Assembly (NCBI RefSeq): GCF_900113605.1
Contig: NZ_FOPY01000008.1
Location: forward strand, 62,001-126,000
Length of the DNA: 64,000 nt
Direction of reading: 5' to 3'
DNA from: Modicisalibacter xianhensis
Lineage (GTDB): Bacteria > Pseudomonadota > Gammaproteobacteria > Pseudomonadales > Halomonadaceae
Below, one piece after another: positions 25,607 through 33,845 of the stretch; positions within the stretch are counted from its first letter, which is position 1, and each line of letters begins with the position of its first letter. Below the pieces are notes generated by a model. The model had not been told where the DNA came from, searched no databases, and saw only the letters and a program-made list of their open reading frames with translations. Position numbers and translations under genes: made by a program.

Positions 25607-26826
25607 CACCTTGGTCGCCTTCGCGGCCTGGCTGGCTCGCTGCGCGGGCGCTTCGTGCTGATCATGATCATCGGCGGGCTCAGCGCCCAGTTGGCCAGTT
25701 ATGCGCTGTGGCGGCGCAGGCACCTTCCGCCCAGTCTGAGCAGCTCGACGAGATGGCAAGCAACCTGGCCTACAGCATTTCTTCCACGGTCAGGTTCTTT
25801 CGTTCCCTGCCTTACGAATATCGCCATATCGTGCTTGAACAACTGACGGGGCCGGCCTCGTCCCCGATCCTGGTCATCCAGTTGTCCTTCGAGGACGATG
25901 CTTGGCTCTACGTGGCGACGACGTTGCCCATGGCCATCGATGAGCGCAACTGGCTGTCTGCGGACCGCCTTTTCGTACTGTTCGTGGCGCTGGTTACCGT
26001 GCTTGGCGTGTCGTTCTGGGTGATACGCGGCGTGACTCGTCCCTTGGCACGGCTGGCGCGTGCAGCCAGGCAACTGGGGGATGATCTTGAGGCGGTGCCA
26101 TTGTCCGAGCGCGGGCCTCGCGAGGTCGCGGCGTCGGCACGTGCCTTCAACCGCATGCAGGAACGGATTCGCAGCCAGATCAAGGAGCGCGAACGGCTGT
26201 TCTCGGCGATTTCGCATGACCTCAAGACGCCCATCACCCGCCTGCGTCTGCGCGCCGAGATGCTCGATGATGCCGAGCAGCGTGAGCGCTTCTGCGCCTC
26301 GCTCGACGAACTGGATACCCTGGTCAAGGGGGCGCTGGCCTCCGTGAGAGAACTGGACCTGGATGAATCGTGGAAAATCATTGATGTACGGGAATTGCTG
26401 GTATCGCTGGCTCAGGATCTCAAGGTGCAGGGTGGCAAGGTGAGTGTAGCCGGCGAGGCCGCAACGCTGCGCGTCAAACCGTTGTCATTTAAGCGCTGCC
26501 TGGCCAACCTGCTGGAGAACGCCATCTTCCATGGTGATCGGGCAGCGGTAACGATACGGCATGGCGCGGAATCCCTGGATATCGTCATTCGCGATCACGG
26601 GCCAGGCATTCCCGATGACCAGTTCCAGCGAGTCTTTGCCCCCTTCGTCAGGCTGGAGCCCTCACGGAGTCGCAATACCGGCGGCAGCGGACTGGGGCTG
26701 AGCATTGCCCGCCATATCGCTCACGCCCACGGGGCAGCATTGAACCTGGCCAATCACCCGTCAGGTGGCTTGGTTGTGACACTGCATTTCCCGTGTCGGA
26801 CCGTGCCTTGCACATCGTTGCGCTGA
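25607..26826 (+). pseudogene. EnvZ-like sensor histidine kinase disrupted by frameshift
   Basis: The first part (GSLRGRFVLIMIIGGLSAQL, then ASYALW) is readable from 25607 to about 25705 in one frame but has no ATG start. The rest (from AQSEQLDEMASNLAYSISST, then VRFFRSLPYEYRH) continues in another frame to 26826, so at least one indel lies near 25705-25715. HAMP-like linker, H-box AISHDLKTPITRLR, N-box NLLENAIFHG, and G-boxes DHGPGIPD and GSGLGLSI are intact. A GTG-initiated protein from 25708 (372 aa) would lack the first membrane helix. No response regulator is adjacent. Could also be a sequencing error. Confidence 0.65.
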
Positions 26827-26881
26827 TCTTACAGTTCGTGTTCGGCTAGGCTCGTGACAACAACAACAGGAGCCAGCCGCC

Positions 26882-28063
26882 ATGGATATCTACGATCCGA
26901 CCCATCTTGAAGCGCACATTCGCAAGACGATGGCCTTTTATCATCCACGCTGTATCGATCCGCAGGGCGGCTTCTTTCACTACCTGCGTGACGATGGCCA
27001 GATCGATGACAGGAGTCACCGTCATCTGGTGTCGAGTACCCGCTATGTCGTTACCTATGCCCTCTACGCCAGTTACTTCGGCGAGCCCGAGTATCTGCAC
27101 TGGGCACGCCATGGCCTGAAGTACCTCGAGAACCACCATTTCCAGACGGCCTATCAGGGGTACGCCTGGTCGCTGCAGGATAACCTGGTCGATGACGATA
27201 CCCACCATTGCTATGGTCTGGCCTTCGTCATGCTGGCCTATGCCACGGCGCTCAAGGCCGGTATTGATGAGGCGCGAGACGCACTGTATCGGGTTCACCG
27301 AATTCAGACCCAACACTTATGGGAACCGCAGTGGCAGCTCTACGCCGATGAGGCCGACAGGCATTGGCATGTGAGCGCCTATCGCGGCCAGAACGCCAAC
27401 ATGCATAGTTGTGAAGCGCTGATTGCCGCGTATGAAGCGACTGACGACACGCAGTTTCTCGAGCGCGCGCTGCAGATCGCCGATGCTATCTGCCGGCGCC
27501 AGGCCAGGCAGGGCGGCGGGTGGATATGGGAGCACTACGACAGCCAGTGGCGCATCGATCTGGAGTACCATCGCGACGACCCCAAGCACCTGTTTCGCCC
27601 CTGGGGCTATCAAGTCGGCCACCAGACGGAATGGGCCAAGCTGCTCGTCCTGCTGGAGCGCTACCGGCCGGAAGCGACCTGGTTGTTGCCGCGCGCCTGC
27701 GAGCTGTTCCTGTCCAGCGTCGGGAAGGGCTGGGACGATACCCATGGTGGGCTGGTGTACGGTCTCGATCTCGATGGACGTATCTGTGATGGCGACAAGT
27801 ATTTCTGGGTACAGGCCGAGACCCTGGCAGCCGCTGCCATGCTGGGTCGGCGCACCGGTGATCGCCGCTTCTGGCGCTGGTACGAGCGGATATGGGACTT
27901 CAGCCTACGCCACATGATCGACCATCGATACGGTGCCTGGTATCGGATATTGACGCCTGACAATCGCCGTTATACCGATCTCAAGAGCCCGGCAGGCAAG
28001 GTCGACTATCACACCATGGGCGCCTGCTACGACATGATCGCAGCCTTGCGTGCGCAGGGGTAA
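26882..28063 (+). CDS. AGE-family epimerase/isomerase, probable D-mannose isomerase
   Basis: 393 aa, an alpha/alpha-barrel enzyme of the N-acylglucosamine 2-epimerase family, closest by pattern to YihS/mannose isomerases. Barrel motifs: HHCYGLAFVMLAYATALKAG, NANMHSCEALIAAYEAT, and GHQTEWAKLLVLLERY, with conserved histidines in each. Converts D-mannose to D-fructose (or a related aldose/ketose pair) in the cytoplasm. GGAGCC lies upstream. The 3' flank carries an IS200/IS605 insertion, beyond which is the stump of a sugar ABC-transporter ATPase, suggesting a former sugar-use operon. Confidence 0.85.
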   Translation: MDIYDPTHLEAHIRKTMAFYHPRCIDPQGGFFHYLRDDGQIDDRSHRHLVSSTRYVVTYALYASYFGEPEYLHWARHGLKYLENHHFQTAYQGYAWSLQDNLVDDDTHHCYGLAFVMLAYATALKAGIDEARDALYRVHRIQTQHLWEPQWQLYADEADRHWHVSAYRGQNANMHSCEALIAAYEATDDTQFLERALQIADAICRRQARQGGGWIWEHYDSQWRIDLEYHRDDPKHLFRPWGYQVGHQTEWAKLLVLLERYRPEATWLLPRACELFLSSVGKGWDDTHGGLVYGLDLDGRICDGDKYFWVQAETLAAAAMLGRRTGDRRFWRWYERIWDFSLRHMIDHRYGAWYRILTPDNRRYTDLKSPAGKVDYHTMGACYDMIAALRAQG

Positions 28064-28104
28064 TGACGGTAAACGGCATTTATTACAAGCGTGTATTGAC
28101 ATCC

Positions 28105-28126
28105 TCCCCGGCCTAAAACCCGGGGA
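28105..28126 (-). repeat. Subterminal hairpin at tnpB-side end of the IS
   Basis: TCCCCGG / CCGGGGA, a seven-bp stem with an eight-base loop that includes the tnpB stop codon. In this family the tnpB 3' end and this hairpin also form the 3' part of the omega-RNA. The RNA role here is inferred. Confidence 0.75.
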
Positions 28127-29174
28127 TTCCCACTGCTGGACGGCGATGCCCCGCCGCGAGATTGAGAATATTCCGGGCCGCGTTTACGTCCCGGTCGTGG
28201 GTGACACCACACGCCACGCATTCCCAACCTCTCATTCGCAGCCCATTGACGCCCTGTGGCCCGCTGAGCGAGCCGCAGGTCGAACAGGTGCGGGTGGTGT
28301 AGCTTTCTCGCACTTCCTTGAACACGATGCCTGCGTGAGCGCATTTATAGGCCAGCATCGTCTTCAACTGGCCCCATCCGGCATCGAGCACGGACTTGGC
28401 CATCTTGGTCTTGGTGAGTTTTTGTGAGCTGACATCTCCCACGATGACTTCACCGTACTGGCTAACCAGACGGCGTGAAAACTTGTGCAAGGCATCCTTG
28501 CGACGGTTCTTGATCTTGGCGTGAATCGCACGAGTGCGCTTTCGGTTACGGCTACGCTGAGCCATGGCTAGCTTGTCTTCCATGCCGCGATAGAAACGCC
28601 CGTTTTCCAGCGTTTCGCCGTCGCTGCATGTGGCAACATTTTTCAGGCCGAGATCGACGCCGACTGCGCCTTGTCCGAGGCTGGGTTGAACATCGGCATC
28701 GACTACCACATTGAAGTACCAGCGCCCACGCGCATCCTCGTTGAAGGAGGCAGAGCGGAACGTGTACTGGCTCAGCCCGAAACTGTCCCAGACTTTAAAG
28801 TAACTGCCGTTGTGGAATACTTGCCCGTCCTTCCACCTGGCTGCGCCGGTATTGACCGGGATCCATCCGAGTGAACGACGCAGGCCATGCGACTTGCGCC
28901 AACCCAGGCGGGTCTTGCGAAACTGCTTGCGGCGAGTCGCATACTCCGCTGCGATACATTGCAACGTCTGACTATGCAGACCGAGTTCCTTCCCCGCCCC
29001 TTTGGTATACGGGTGCAGATCATAGGCCGACAAGAACAGTCTGCGTTCACGAATGGCGCGAGACGACAGTTCGTTCACATAGTTCCAGACATAATTCACG
29101 CTGCGTGCCATGCGGTTAAGCTGGGCAACGTGCTTGTCTTTTACGCGAACTTTTAATGTCTTGGTCTGCTTCAT
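28113..29174 (-). CDS. tnpB: TnpB, IS605-family RNA-guided nuclease homologue
   Basis: 353 aa, normal length. Opens MKQTKTLKVRVKDKHVAQLN (usual OrfB N-terminus; the longer frame to 29303 is rejected because it overlaps tnpA). RuvC-I aspartate D174 in GVDLGLKNVA; zinc-finger cysteines C297, C300, C319 and C322; RuvC-III aspartate D329 in HDRDVNAARN. At RuvC-II the usual E-D reads G246-D247 (VIVGDVSS), so the standard catalytic glutamate is missing; E290 (KEVRESYTT) could substitute if this subgroup has a rearranged site. TnpB nicks DNA at guide-matched targets and helps retain the IS. Confidence 0.9.
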   Translation of the reverse strand: MKQTKTLKVRVKDKHVAQLNRMARSVNYVWNYVNELSSRAIRERRLFLSAYDLHPYTKGAGKELGLHSQTLQCIAAEYATRRKQFRKTRLGWRKSHGLRRSLGWIPVNTGAARWKDGQVFHNGSYFKVWDSFGLSQYTFRSASFNEDARGRWYFNVVVDADVQPSLGQGAVGVDLGLKNVATCSDGETLENGRFYRGMEDKLAMAQRSRNRKRTRAIHAKIKNRRKDALHKFSRRLVSQYGEVIVGDVSSQKLTKTKMAKSVLDAGWGQLKTMLAYKCAHAGIVFKEVRESYTTRTCSTCGSLSGPQGVNGLRMRGWECVACGVTHDRDVNAARNILNLAAGHRRPAVGIPGF

Positions 29175-29195
29175 GGCATTGAGTATACTTGGTCT

Positions 29196-29612
29196 ATGGA
29201 CGGAATCAACTCGATTAGAACCGGCAGACACTGTGTTTTTGAGATGCACGTTCATTTGGTCTTCGTGACTAAATGTCGTGGCAACGTATTCAACGACGCG
29301 CATCTATACTCCCTTGAAACCCTGTTCAGGCAGGTGTGTCTGGATTTCGAGGCTGAGCTGAAGGAGTTCACTGGTGACACCGATCATGTGCACTTACTGA
29401 TCAATTTCCCGCCCAAGATGGCGATTTCAAAGCTGGTAAATAGCCTGAAGGGTGTGTCGAGCAGGCGGATGAAGCTGCTGCACCCCGAATTGGTACAGCC
29501 CGCCTATCGAAAAAATGCGCTATGGAGCCCGAGCTATTTTGCGGGAAGTGTCGGCGGAGCGCCGCTGAGCGTCGTCAAACACTACATTGAGCAACAGACG
29601 AGAGCGGAATAG
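29196..29612 (+). CDS. tnpA: IS200-type Y1 HUH transposase
   Basis: 138 aa, complete. HUH motif H64-V-H66 in DHVHLLINFPPK and catalytic tyrosine Y130 in VVKHYIEQQ; N-terminal CVFEMHVHLVFVTKCR is the family opening. Catalyses single-strand peel-and-paste transposition using terminal hairpins. Divergent from tnpB with a 21-bp gap between starts, an IS605-type arrangement. Confidence 0.93.
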   Translation: MDGINSIRTGRHCVFEMHVHLVFVTKCRGNVFNDAHLYSLETLFRQVCLDFEAELKEFTGDTDHVHLLINFPPKMAISKLVNSLKGVSSRRMKLLHPELVQPAYRKNALWSPSYFAGSVGGAPLSVVKHYIEQQTRAE

Positions 29613-29640
29613 GGAACGCTTTGCGTCCCGCGCTATCCAT

Positions 29641-29661
29641 CCTCGCACTAGAAGTACGAGG
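29641..29661 (+). repeat. Subterminal hairpin at tnpA-side end of the IS
   Basis: CCTCG-C-ACT / AGT-A-CGAGG, an imperfect stem with a three-base loop, followed by TTTTT. This type of hairpin is recognised by Y1 transposases. Confidence 0.7.
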
Positions 29662-29754
29662 TTTTTCGCGATGATTGATAAACCGCGAATACTTCTTAGT
29701 AAACTGGAAGTAACAACCGGTACGGGAATCGGATAGCGTGTCTTTATCCACTCG

Positions 29755-30114
29755 ATGGATGACTGTTCACAGAATAACAAGTCAAAAGACGCCCCTTGGC
29801 CTACGGAGCGGGAAGCACCGGGCATGACAAATGTCGTTGGGCGTCGGGGGGTGCTGGGCTTGCGCCCCGAGCACTTCAGCGCAGAAGACATTCGCCTCGG
29901 CGACCGGGCGGAAGGGACGCTTTTGACGGCACAAGTATCGGTCGCTGAGCCTACGGGGGCCGACATTTTGTTGCGGCTGCCCCTGGGTGACGGCGAGATC
30001 ACGGCCCGAGTCGGCCCCAAGATGCGCATCGCCGCAGGGGATTGCATCGATCTCCGCGTGGACATGAGCCGAGCCGTACTGTTCGATGCCGACAGCGAGC
30101 GTCGGCTGGCCTAG
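29755..30114 (+). pseudogene. Remnant of sugar ABC-transporter ATPase (C-terminal TOBE domain only)
   Basis: 119 codons. Residues about 30-115 match the regulatory TOBE/OB region of MalK/UgpC-type ATPases: VLGLRPEHFSAED, then AQVSVAEPTGADILLRLPLG and a closing AVLFDADSERRLA. The whole nucleotide-binding domain (Walker A, LSGGQ, Walker B) is absent, so it cannot be an ATPase. It lies just beyond the IS200/IS605 right end, and the mannose-isomerase-like gene lies on the other side. Likely the stump of a deleted operon; it may still be translated. Confidence 0.75.
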
Positions 30115-31865
30115 GCGTTGTCTAGCGGTGTCTCTCCCAGCTCTGTTGCCATGGCCGGCTTATGGCCATGGCGCAGCTCGCTCCAGGCTGCATAGGTGCT
30201 GAGAAAAACCTGCCCTGTAAGATGCTCAAGAAAGTCAGAATGCTTGAGCCGGTCCATGACCGGCCCTTTGACTTCGGCCAGGTGCAGGGTGACCTGGGAG
30301 TCCTTGAGACGCAGGTTGATGGCTTCGAGACTCTCCAGTGCCGATGCGTCGATAAGATTGACTGCCGAGCAGATCAGTACCACGTGATTGATCTCGGGAT
30401 GTTCCGCTACCAGCCCATAGACGGTGTCTTCGAGATAGCGTGCATTGGCGAAGTAGAGGCTTTCGTCGATGCGCAGCAGGGCGACTCGCTCACTGCTTTC
30501 GACTTGATGACGGTGTATGTTTCGGAAGTGCTCGGTGCCGGGAATACGCCCGACCAGGGCGCTGTGCGGTCGACTGGTGCGGTAGAGATACAGTCCGATG
30601 GACAGGCCGACACCCGCAATGATGCCCGCCTCCACGCCCTGGGCGAGAGTCAACGCGATCGTTGCGAGCATGGCGGCAGCATCGCCGTAGGAATAGCGCC
30701 AGGTGCGTCGTAGTGTGCGTGTGTCGATCAGAGTCAGTGCCGAGACGATGATGATCGCCGCCAGGGTGGCAATCGGCAGGAAATGAATCAGCGGCGTCAG
30801 GTAAAGGGTCACAAAGGCGACGCCGAGCGCGGCGAAGGCGCCGGCAGCGGGCGTCTGTGCGCCGGCGTCGAAGTTGACTACCGTGCGCGACAGGCTCCCC
30901 ACGACCGGTAGACCTGACGACAAGGCCGAGGCAATGTTCGATGTACCCAGGCCGATCAGCTCCTGATCGGGAGAAATGCGCTGGCGGCGTCTGGCGGCAA
31001 GCATCTGGGCGAGGGCGACCGACTCGATGAAGCCGACGATACCGATCAGCAGGGCCGGTACAAGCAGGTCTCGCCAGACGCCCGGGTCCGAGGAGGGGAT
31101 GCCAAGCGGCGGCAGGTGGCCAGGGACGTCGCCGACCACGTCCACGCCGTGGCTCGGCAAGCCGGCTGCCCAGCAGATCGACGTCATCAGGACGACGACG
31201 AACAGCGGACCCAGCTTGACCAGAAAGTCGGCATGGCGTGGTCTCACGCCCCAGTCTTTCAGACGTGGCCGCGCGCGCCGAAACAATTGCAGCAGTCCTA
31301 CCGAGGCCAAGCCTATGGCCAGGGTGGGCCAATGAATTCCATCGAGATGGCTCAGCAGATTGCTGAGTTGCGTGACCAATGTGAATCCCGAGGCATCGAT
31401 TCCGGCCAGGCCTGCCAACTGGCTTGCGGCAATCAGGACTCCCGAGGCGCTGAGCAGCCCTGATACTACCGGGTGGCTGAGAAAATTGGCAAAGAAACCC
31501 AGGCGGAACAGGCCCATCAGAGTCAGGATGATTCCCGTGAGAAAGGCGAGAGTGATAGCCGCTTCGAGGTAAGCGTTGCTTCCCGGCGTGGCGATCTGGG
31601 AAAGCGCGGCACCGGTCATCAATGACACCAGGGCCATGGGGCCAATGGCCAGGGTCCGGCTGGTGCCGAACACGGCATAGGCGAACAGGGGCAGAATGCT
31701 GGCATACAGGCCGACGATCGCTGGCAGGCCGGCGAGGAGGGCATAGGCAAGGGCCTGGGGAATGACCATCAGGGTAACGATCACCGCAGCAATGGCATCG
31801 CTGCTCAGCGTCTGGCGATCATAGCCAGGTAACCATTCGAGAATGGGGAAATAGCGCTTCAGCAT
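30111..31865 (-). CDS. SulP-family anion permease with STAS domain
   Basis: 584 aa. About 12-14 membrane helices occupy residues 20-430 (DAIAAVIVTLMVIPQALAYA and GLPAIVGLYASILPLFAYAV are the standard SulP opening) and a cytoplasmic STAS domain covers about 465-570 (VALLRIDESLYFANARYLED and VVLICSAVNLIDASALE). Predicted sulfate, bicarbonate or dicarboxylate uptake; the anion is not readable. Its 3' end overlaps the TOBE remnant by four bases. Confidence 0.92.
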   Translation of the reverse strand: MLKRYFPILEWLPGYDRQTLSSDAIAAVIVTLMVIPQALAYALLAGLPAIVGLYASILPLFAYAVFGTSRTLAIGPMALVSLMTGAALSQIATPGSNAYLEAAITLAFLTGIILTLMGLFRLGFFANFLSHPVVSGLLSASGVLIAASQLAGLAGIDASGFTLVTQLSNLLSHLDGIHWPTLAIGLASVGLLQLFRRARPRLKDWGVRPRHADFLVKLGPLFVVVLMTSICWAAGLPSHGVDVVGDVPGHLPPLGIPSSDPGVWRDLLVPALLIGIVGFIESVALAQMLAARRRQRISPDQELIGLGTSNIASALSSGLPVVGSLSRTVVNFDAGAQTPAAGAFAALGVAFVTLYLTPLIHFLPIATLAAIIIVSALTLIDTRTLRRTWRYSYGDAAAMLATIALTLAQGVEAGIIAGVGLSIGLYLYRTSRPHSALVGRIPGTEHFRNIHRHQVESSERVALLRIDESLYFANARYLEDTVYGLVAEHPEINHVVLICSAVNLIDASALESLEAINLRLKDSQVTLHLAEVKGPVMDRLKHSDFLEHLTGQVFLSTYAAWSELRHGHKPAMATELGETPLDNA

Positions 31866-32039
31866 CCTGCTCTCGCATGACGGAATGAATTAGCGGAGCA
31901 TAAAATTATAACAATTCAACCATTCTCCGTCGTTGCAACAAGCAATGCCGGCCCTGCCAAAGTCTAGTTACATAAAGTTGCAGGCTATCGCATCCTCTTC
32001 GACTTCAAACGCTAATAATAATGAAGAGTGAGACTCGCC

Positions 32040-33623
32040 ATGCGCCGGGGAACCCTGTTCGTCACGATCCTGCTACTCGCTGCCGCCATTGCCGTGGTGC
32101 ATTTTCTGAATACCGCCTGGGCTCCCTATGTGGCCATCGCACTGGGCTTGCTTGCCGGACTGGTCCACGATCGCTTTGCCCGTATTTACCGAAGCGATCA
32201 ACGGACGCTTTCAGCGCTAAGGCAACGGGGGCTGCCGGCGTCCGCTCGTGATTATCTTTCGCTGCGCCAGATGGCACAACGCTTGATCAGTCGTGCCGGT
32301 CGTACGGCTATCGCTTCCGCGGAGGTATCTCATCACGCTGACCGGCTGGACCACCGCTTGCAGGAGCAGGAGAGAATCGTCCACGAAGCGGTCTCGAGCA
32401 TGGGGGCCATCACCACTGCCATCGAGCAGGTGTCGGTCAGTGCCTCTCAGGTTGCCGAGCTTGCGAGCCGCTCGCGAGGGGCCAACCAGGACAGCCGCGA
32501 GGCGCTCGGACGGGTCATCGGTGAAATGTCGGCGCTTGCGGAGCGCTCCGGAGAGGCCTTGTCGTTGCTCGAAGCATTGAGTCACAAGAGCCATAGCGTG
32601 AGGGATGTGACAAGCTTGATCGAGGATATCGCCGAACAGACTAACCTGCTTTCTCTCAATGCCTCCATCGAGGCGGCGCGTGCGGGAGAGCACGGTCGTG
32701 GTTTTGCCGTGGTTGCAGGGGAGGTCCGCGAACTGGCCCGGCGTACGGCAGACGCCACGCATCAGGTCGAGTCGCTGGTCGATGAAATCGGCAACAGCAG
32801 CGAGAGAGTCGTCGAAACCATCGGGCACTTGATGCGGCGTGTCGGGGATAGAGCGCGTGAAGTGGAATCCGTGGGAGGCCATCTGACATCGATGACAAGC
32901 GACTTCGACAGGGTCGAAACTGAGATCACCGCCATTGCTGCATCGATGCACGATACACGCAGCCATTCCCGTCAGGTCGCGCACACGCTGGAAATGCTCG
33001 AGCGTCATGTGGACGAAGGCAATCGCGACATGCATGACCTTGCCGATCAGGCACGTGCGCTGATGGACGCCGCCGAAGCGGTTGACGGCGAACTGGCCCA
33101 GCAGCGTCTCGATGGCCGCCATCAGGCAGTATTCCTTCAGGCAAGACGAGCGGCCGACCAGATCGGCGCATTGCTCGAGAAGGCCTTGAAGCAGGGAGAA
33201 CTCAGTGAGCAAGACCTGTTCGCCAACGAGTACCAGCCGGTCGAGAATACGCAGCCACCCAAGTACCGCACGCCATATGACGAGTTCACCGATCGGCACC
33301 TGCCGGCGATACAGGAACCGCTTCTGTCATCGCTGGGCGCCGCTTACGCCATTACTTGTGATCGTCGTGGCTATGTCCCTACCCACAATCTGCATGTCAG
33401 CCAGCCGCCCTCCGGTGACTATCAGACCGATCTGAAGTTCAGCCGCAGCAAACGCATTTTCGATGATCCGACGGGACGCCGCTGTGGCGCGCATACTCAA
33501 CCGTTGCTGGTGCAGACCTACAAGCGCGACACGGGGGAGGTCATGCATGATCTGTCAGTGCCGATTCACGTCGCCGGTCGGCACTGGGGCGGATTCCGTA
33601 TTGGTTATCTCCCGCAATCCTGA
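32040..33623 (+). CDS. Methyl-accepting chemotaxis-type signal protein with C-terminal sensor-like domain
   Basis: 527 aa. Two adjacent N-terminal membrane helices (about 5-45), no large periplasmic loop, then a cytoplasmic coiled coil with the MCP hairpin tip (IAEQTNLLSLNASIEAARAG and GRGFAVVAGEVRELARRTAD, about 200-240). After it comes an unusual C-terminal region (about 395-527) with YRTPYDEFTDRHLPAIQEPL, DDPTGRRCGAHTQPLLVQTY, then KRDTGEVMHDLSVPI and GRHWGGFRIGY, a PAS/Cache-like ligand domain placed after the signalling domain. It therefore probably senses a cytoplasmic cue. ATG 32040 preferred over GTG 32028. Confidence 0.85.
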   Translation: MRRGTLFVTILLLAAAIAVVHFLNTAWAPYVAIALGLLAGLVHDRFARIYRSDQRTLSALRQRGLPASARDYLSLRQMAQRLISRAGRTAIASAEVSHHADRLDHRLQEQERIVHEAVSSMGAITTAIEQVSVSASQVAELASRSRGANQDSREALGRVIGEMSALAERSGEALSLLEALSHKSHSVRDVTSLIEDIAEQTNLLSLNASIEAARAGEHGRGFAVVAGEVRELARRTADATHQVESLVDEIGNSSERVVETIGHLMRRVGDRAREVESVGGHLTSMTSDFDRVETEITAIAASMHDTRSHSRQVAHTLEMLERHVDEGNRDMHDLADQARALMDAAEAVDGELAQQRLDGRHQAVFLQARRAADQIGALLEKALKQGELSEQDLFANEYQPVENTQPPKYRTPYDEFTDRHLPAIQEPLLSSLGAAYAITCDRRGYVPTHNLHVSQPPSGDYQTDLKFSRSKRIFDDPTGRRCGAHTQPLLVQTYKRDTGEVMHDLSVPIHVAGRHWGGFRIGYLPQS

Positions 33624-33845
33624 ATCCTGACTCTTGGTAGCCCTGCGTCTTTAGCTTGGGGGATAACGGTTTTACCGAGCCAGCCTCAAGATTTCCTGCT
33701 TCCTGCCGTTAACTTCGGTAACATACAGGGTCATGATTATAAGCCCGGTGCCCGTTGACACGGTGATATAAGAACAGGGGCCGCATCGTATGGCTTGCCG
33801 GTCCGAGTGACTGCCATCGGTGCATACGCAGGGGAGAACACAAGC

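Larger units (their letters stand above)
28096..29700. mobile_element. IS200/IS605-family insertion sequence (tnpA and tnpB divergent)
   Basis: The element contains a Y1 HUH transposase gene (tnpA, plus strand) and tnpB (minus strand) back to back, bounded by subterminal hairpins at 28105-28126 and 29641-29661. Boundaries are approximate: the right end of tnpB reads GAGGATGTCAA on the minus strand, similar to IS608-type ends, and the other end lies somewhere in 29662-29702. Such elements make no target duplication. Both genes appear full length. Confidence 0.85.
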
